Positions 6,757-9,576 of a stretch of 9,576 bases of DNA are shown in pieces. The notes below the pieces were generated by a model that was not told the origin of the DNA, did not search any database, and worked only from the letters and a program-made list of their open reading frames with translations. Source of the DNA: Chloroflexia bacterium. Its GTDB lineage: Bacteria; Chloroflexota; Chloroflexia; Thermomicrobiales; UBA6265. The translations under genes were made by a program, and so were the position numbers. Each line of letters starts with the position of its first letter. Position 1 is the first letter of the stretch. Where the stretch lies: contig JAUIGA010000099.1 of assembly GCA_030430125.1 (NCBI GenBank), positions 1-9,576 on the forward strand. Reading direction: 5' to 3'.

Positions 6757-7717
6757 CTCGCGTGCCGACCTGGACGGGTCGGAGAGCTTCGAGCTCCATC
6801 CGGAGCCTCAGCACCGGAACCTCAGGTTGGACCGGTACATCGCTGAGGTGGTGTCTGACCTCAGTCGGTCCCAGGCCCAGTCGCTCATCGACGACGGCCT
6901 CGTCATGGTCGACGGGGTTCATCGAAAGGCGTCGTTCAAGGTCACGCCAGGGGAACAGGTTTCGGTGGAGGTGCCACCCGTTGCCGGTGAGCTGGTCGAA
7001 CCGGAAGACCTCCCAATCGAGGTCATACACGAAGATGACGATGTGATCGTCATCAACAAGGCTGCGGGGATGGTGGTCCACCCGGCGCCCGGCCACACGA
7101 GCGGGACCCTCGTCAATGCGCTGCGCTTCCATTTCCAGGAGATCGATGCCCGAGGAACCGAGCGTACCGGCATCGTTCACCGGCTAGACAAGGACACGTC
7201 CGGGGTAATGATCGTCGCCAAGCACAACGCGGCAATGCGGACGCTGCAGGAACAATGGATGCAGGGCGCGGTTGAAAAGCGGTACCTCGCGCTGGTCGGC
7301 GGGGTCGTGCAAGAAGACGAGGCCGTGATCGACGTCCCAGTCGCGCGCCATCGCCTCGATCGCAAGAAGATGGGTGTCGATCGCGATGGACGTTCGGCGC
7401 TGACCATCATCGACGTGCGGGATCGATTCAAGAACGCGACCTTGCTTGACGTTGACCTGCGAACGGGGCGCACCCACCAGATTCGGGTGCATCTGGCGTA
7501 CATCAAGCATCCGATCCTCGGGGATACGGTGTACGGCACCTCGGGATCGAGGGAGGAGTCCGCCCGGTTGGGTATCCGGCGCCAGATGTTGCACGCGGCG
7601 GCGTTGCAGCTGGCTCTGCCGTCGGATGGCGTCCCCAGAACATTTGAGGCATCGCCCCCTGCCGACATGCACGAAGTGGTGACTGCCTTGCGCGACGGGC
7701 AGGTGGACCATGGATAG
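6740..7717 (+). CDS. rluD: 23S rRNA pseudouridine synthase, RluA/RluD family
   Basis: A complete 325-residue protein, close to the length of E. coli RluD. It isomerises uridine to pseudouridine in RNA; RluD itself modifies helix 69 of 23S rRNA. Seen: an S4 RNA-binding domain (about 28-90, with RLDRYIAEV and LSRSQAQSLIDDGLVMVDG), then the catalytic domain with HRLDKDTSG (147-155), where D150 is the nucleophilic aspartate, and GRTHQIRVH (243-251). The S4 domain plus this motif set places it in the RluC/RluD group; the exact rRNA target cannot be fixed from sequence alone. The chosen GTG start overlaps lspA by 17 bp. Its stop codon (7715-7717) overlaps the next gene by 8 bp, so it sits mid-operon. 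lspA next to an rluD-type gene is a common bacterial arrangement. Confidence 0.93.
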   Translation: MIDQHDSRADLDGSESFELHPEPQHRNLRLDRYIAEVVSDLSRSQAQSLIDDGLVMVDGVHRKASFKVTPGEQVSVEVPPVAGELVEPEDLPIEVIHEDDDVIVINKAAGMVVHPAPGHTSGTLVNALRFHFQEIDARGTERTGIVHRLDKDTSGVMIVAKHNAAMRTLQEQWMQGAVEKRYLALVGGVVQEDEAVIDVPVARHRLDRKKMGVDRDGRSALTIIDVRDRFKNATLLDVDLRTGRTHQIRVHLAYIKHPILGDTVYGTSGSREESARLGIRRQMLHAAALQLALPSDGVPRTFEASPPADMHEVVTALRDGQVDHG

Positions 7718-9026
7718 GCAGGCGAGTCAGCATGATCGGCGCCCGCTTATCGAGCGGGCCTATGCGGCCGGTATCCGGGCTGTGGATCCTGGCGAGGCGA
7801 TGCGCGGGGTGCTGACGAGGACAGGCAACGGATTCGCGGTGGGTGGCGAGCCGTTTCCGGTCCACGGGAACCTCGTCGTGGTCGCGATTGGCAAGGCGGC
7901 GGCACCCATGGCAGCCGCGGCGGCGGACATCCTGGGCGAGGGCATCGATGCCGGTCTGGCGCTCACCAAGGATGGCCACGCGGCGGGCACACCAAGCGGA
8001 TTCTCGATATTCGAGGCGTCCCATCCGGTACCGGATGCGCGCGGCATCGAGGCGACGACCGAGATCCTGGCATCCGTCGAGGGCCTCGGGGCGAACGATG
8101 TCGTGCTCGCGCTGATTTCGGGCGGCGGCTCGGCCTTGTTCGAGGCCCCGGCAGGAGACTTGGCGCTTGCGGACATCCAGGCGACCACCGACCAGCTCCT
8201 GCGCGCCGGCGCTCCGATCCAGCACCTCAACGCGGTTCGGTCAGAGCTGAGCCAGGTGAAGGGGGGTGGGTTCCGTCGCGCCATTGGGCCCGCTCGGGTG
8301 GTGTCGCTTATCCTGTCCGACGTTCTCGGCAATCCGCCTGGCGTCATCGCCAGTGGTCCGACGGTGCCTCGCCAGCCGGATCCCGCAACAGCACTGCAGG
8401 TGCTGAACGAATACCACCTGCTCCAGGCAGTTCCGGCTCGGGTGCGACATCATCTGGAGCTCGGAGCAATCCAGGATACCCTGCCAGATGCCCGGCACGA
8501 TCTCTATCGCGTGATCGGTGACAACGCGGCCTTCGCACAGGCGGTGTCAGGAGTTTTGGAGGATGCCGGACTCTCGGTCGGTCAGGTGTGGGTCGATCGT
8601 GAGGGCGAGGCGCGCGAGCAGGCGCGCTGCTGGGTGGATGAGCTGGAACGCGCGGGTGTTGATGCCATAGTCGGCGGCGGTGAGATGACAGTAACCGTGC
8701 GCGGCGATGGGATCGGCGGTCGCAACACCGAGTTCGCGCTGGCGGCGGCCATCGAGCTCGACCGGCGCGGCATCGACGCAACACTTGCCAGCCTTGCTTC
8801 CGACGGGCAGGATGGCAGCATTGATGCGGCGGGTGCGATTGTTGACGGCGAGACCGTTCCGCTTCTGCGGTCGGTCGGCGTCGAGCCGAACCTGGCGCTC
8901 GACAGCAACGACAGCGGTACGGCGCTCGGTGCCATAGGTGCCCTGGTTGTGCCGGGGCCGACCGGCACCAACGTGAACGATGTCTATATCGCCATCCGCG
9001 GTCGCGGACAGGCACAGGAGACCTGA
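7710..9026 (+). CDS. gckA: Glycerate 2-kinase (GckA/TtuD, DUF4147-MOFRL family)
   Basis: A complete 438-residue kinase that phosphorylates D-glycerate, in this family giving 2-phosphoglycerate for lower glycolysis. Seen: GKA near K62, DGH (88-90), SHPVPD (104-109), SGGGSAL (137-143), NAVRSELSQVKGG (174-186), LSDVLGNPPGVIASGPT (202-218), and in the C-terminal MOFRL domain GGEMTV (323-328), GGRNTEF (336-342), SDGQDG (364-369) and GPTGTNVND (416-424). K62 and R338 probably match the active-site Lys and Arg known from the Thermotoga enzyme. ATG 7710 overlaps the end of rluD by 8 bp and has AGGTGG just upstream. The next gene starts one base after the stop. The common SxGTDGxDGPTDAAGA motif reads SLASDGQDGSIDAAGA here, a mild variant. 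Function is well supported; the pathway (serine, tartronate or glyoxylate route) is not fixed by this gene. Confidence 0.92.
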   Translation: MDRQASQHDRRPLIERAYAAGIRAVDPGEAMRGVLTRTGNGFAVGGEPFPVHGNLVVVAIGKAAAPMAAAAADILGEGIDAGLALTKDGHAAGTPSGFSIFEASHPVPDARGIEATTEILASVEGLGANDVVLALISGGGSALFEAPAGDLALADIQATTDQLLRAGAPIQHLNAVRSELSQVKGGGFRRAIGPARVVSLILSDVLGNPPGVIASGPTVPRQPDPATALQVLNEYHLLQAVPARVRHHLELGAIQDTLPDARHDLYRVIGDNAAFAQAVSGVLEDAGLSVGQVWVDREGEAREQARCWVDELERAGVDAIVGGGEMTVTVRGDGIGGRNTEFALAAAIELDRRGIDATLASLASDGQDGSIDAAGAIVDGETVPLLRSVGVEPNLALDSNDSGTALGAIGALVVPGPTGTNVNDVYIAIRGRGQAQET

Positions 9027-9027
9027 G

Positions 9028-9576
9028 ATGAACGGCGCGCAGCTTCTGGTCGAAACGCTTCGGGCACATGGTGTCGAGCATATCTTCGGCTTGCCCGGCG
9101 ATACCGGCATGGCATTCTATGACGCGCTCTACCATGAACCGGGCATCACGCATGTGATGACCCGAGACGAGCGGTCGGCATCGTTCATGGCGGATGTCTA
9201 TGCCCGGGTATCGAACCGGTTGGGTATCAGCGAGGGCCCGAGCGGCGGCGGCGCGACCTACATCATCCCAGGTGTCGCCGAGGCACACGGGTCGGCGATA
9301 CCGACCCTGTGCATGACCTCGGATACACCGATCAGCCAGCAGCATCGCAACGTGCTCACCGAGCTGGATCAGGTGGCGCTGTTCGGTCCGGTGACCAAGT
9401 GGACCGAGCGGGTCCCCGTTGCCGATGCGATGGGCGATGCAGTGCGGCGTGCTGTGCGGATGGCGCTGGCGGGACGTCCCGGCGCGTCGCACCTGTCACT
9501 ACCCGCCGATGTGCTGGAGGGCGAAATCGAGGTGGCTGTCCGTCGCGGGACCGAAGACCGGCTGTCAGACCGATTG
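9028..9576 (+). CDS. Thiamine-diphosphate-dependent enzyme, acetolactate-synthase-like (3' truncated by window edge)
   Basis: The frame is open from ATG 9028 to the window end, giving 183 residues of an enzyme family that is usually about 550 long. AGGAG (9016-9020) lies 7 nt before the ATG, and the start is one base after the glycerate kinase stop. Seen: the pyrimidine-binding N-terminal domain of the ALS/POX/Gcl superfamily, with HGVEHIFGLPGDTGMAFYDAL (14-34), the cofactor-activating glutamate at E48 within MTRDERSASFMADVYAR, and LAGRPGASHLSLPADV closing the domain. The usual 'R-H-E-Q' reads RDER and the usual 'GPGxTN' is replaced by GPSGGGATY (70-78). The adjacent glycerate kinase raises the idea of a glyoxylate carboligase, but E. 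coli Gcl has Val in place of the glutamate, so E48 argues against that. Acetolactate synthase, another carboligase or a decarboxylase remain possible. The pyrophosphate-binding domain is outside the window. Confidence 0.88.
   Translation, partial: MNGAQLLVETLRAHGVEHIFGLPGDTGMAFYDALYHEPGITHVMTRDERSASFMADVYARVSNRLGISEGPSGGGATYIIPGVAEAHGSAIPTLCMTSDTPISQQHRNVLTELDQVALFGPVTKWTERVPVADAMGDAVRRAVRMALAGRPGASHLSLPADVLEGEIEVAVRRGTEDRLSDRL

Noticed and set aside
8344..9492. 382-codon antisense open frame across gckA and the ThDP gene
   Set aside because: It spans two clear plus-strand genes and their junction, and its product is Arg/His/Pro-rich shadow sequence.

Overview
The window is a stretch of ordinary bacterial chromosome. 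It is dense, high in GC, and uses G/C-ending codons throughout. It holds seven complete or nearly complete housekeeping-type genes plus two genes cut by the window edges. Gene content suggests a Gram-positive-like or Chloroflexota (Thermomicrobia-like) organism: a ClpC with a UVR linker directly followed by radA, an S1 protein with a very long acidic tail, and an lspA-rluD pair. The phylum is an inference from gene content and composition only, because no rRNA is present.

Layout. Bases 1-746 (+) are the 3' end of a ribosomal protein S1 gene, whose tail carries three 48-bp tandem repeats. A strong GC-rich hairpin (802-836) follows. Then come clpC (967-3432, +), a second GC-rich hairpin (3465-3504), and radA (3522-4928, +). 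A lone murG-like gene (6110-4953, -) converges on radA with only a 24-bp gap. An 85-bp divergent intergenic region carries an inverted repeat and a possible promoter. It separates murG from a tight rightward run: lspA (6196-6756), rluD (6740-7717), a glycerate 2-kinase (7710-9026), and the start of a thiamine-diphosphate (ThDP) enzyme gene (9028 to the end). Adjacent genes in this run overlap by 17 and 8 bp or are separated by 1 bp, so it looks like one translationally coupled operon.

Functions. clpC and radA form a protein quality control and DNA repair pair often seen together in Gram-positive-type genomes; no ctsR or mcsAB is visible here. murG and lspA act on the cell envelope. rluD modifies 23S rRNA. 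The glycerate kinase and ThDP enzyme suggest a small carbon-metabolism module, possibly around tartronate semialdehyde and glycerate, at the distal end of the lspA operon.

I found no mobile element, CRISPR array, RNA gene or defence system, and nothing that supports a wholly undescribed system. The points most worth a second look are: the MurG-like protein with several substitutions at positions usually invariant; the ThDP enzyme with an unusual glycine-rich motif beside a glycerate kinase; the repeat-built S1 tail; the two similar hairpins without T-tracts; and the Asp-to-Glu change in LspA.
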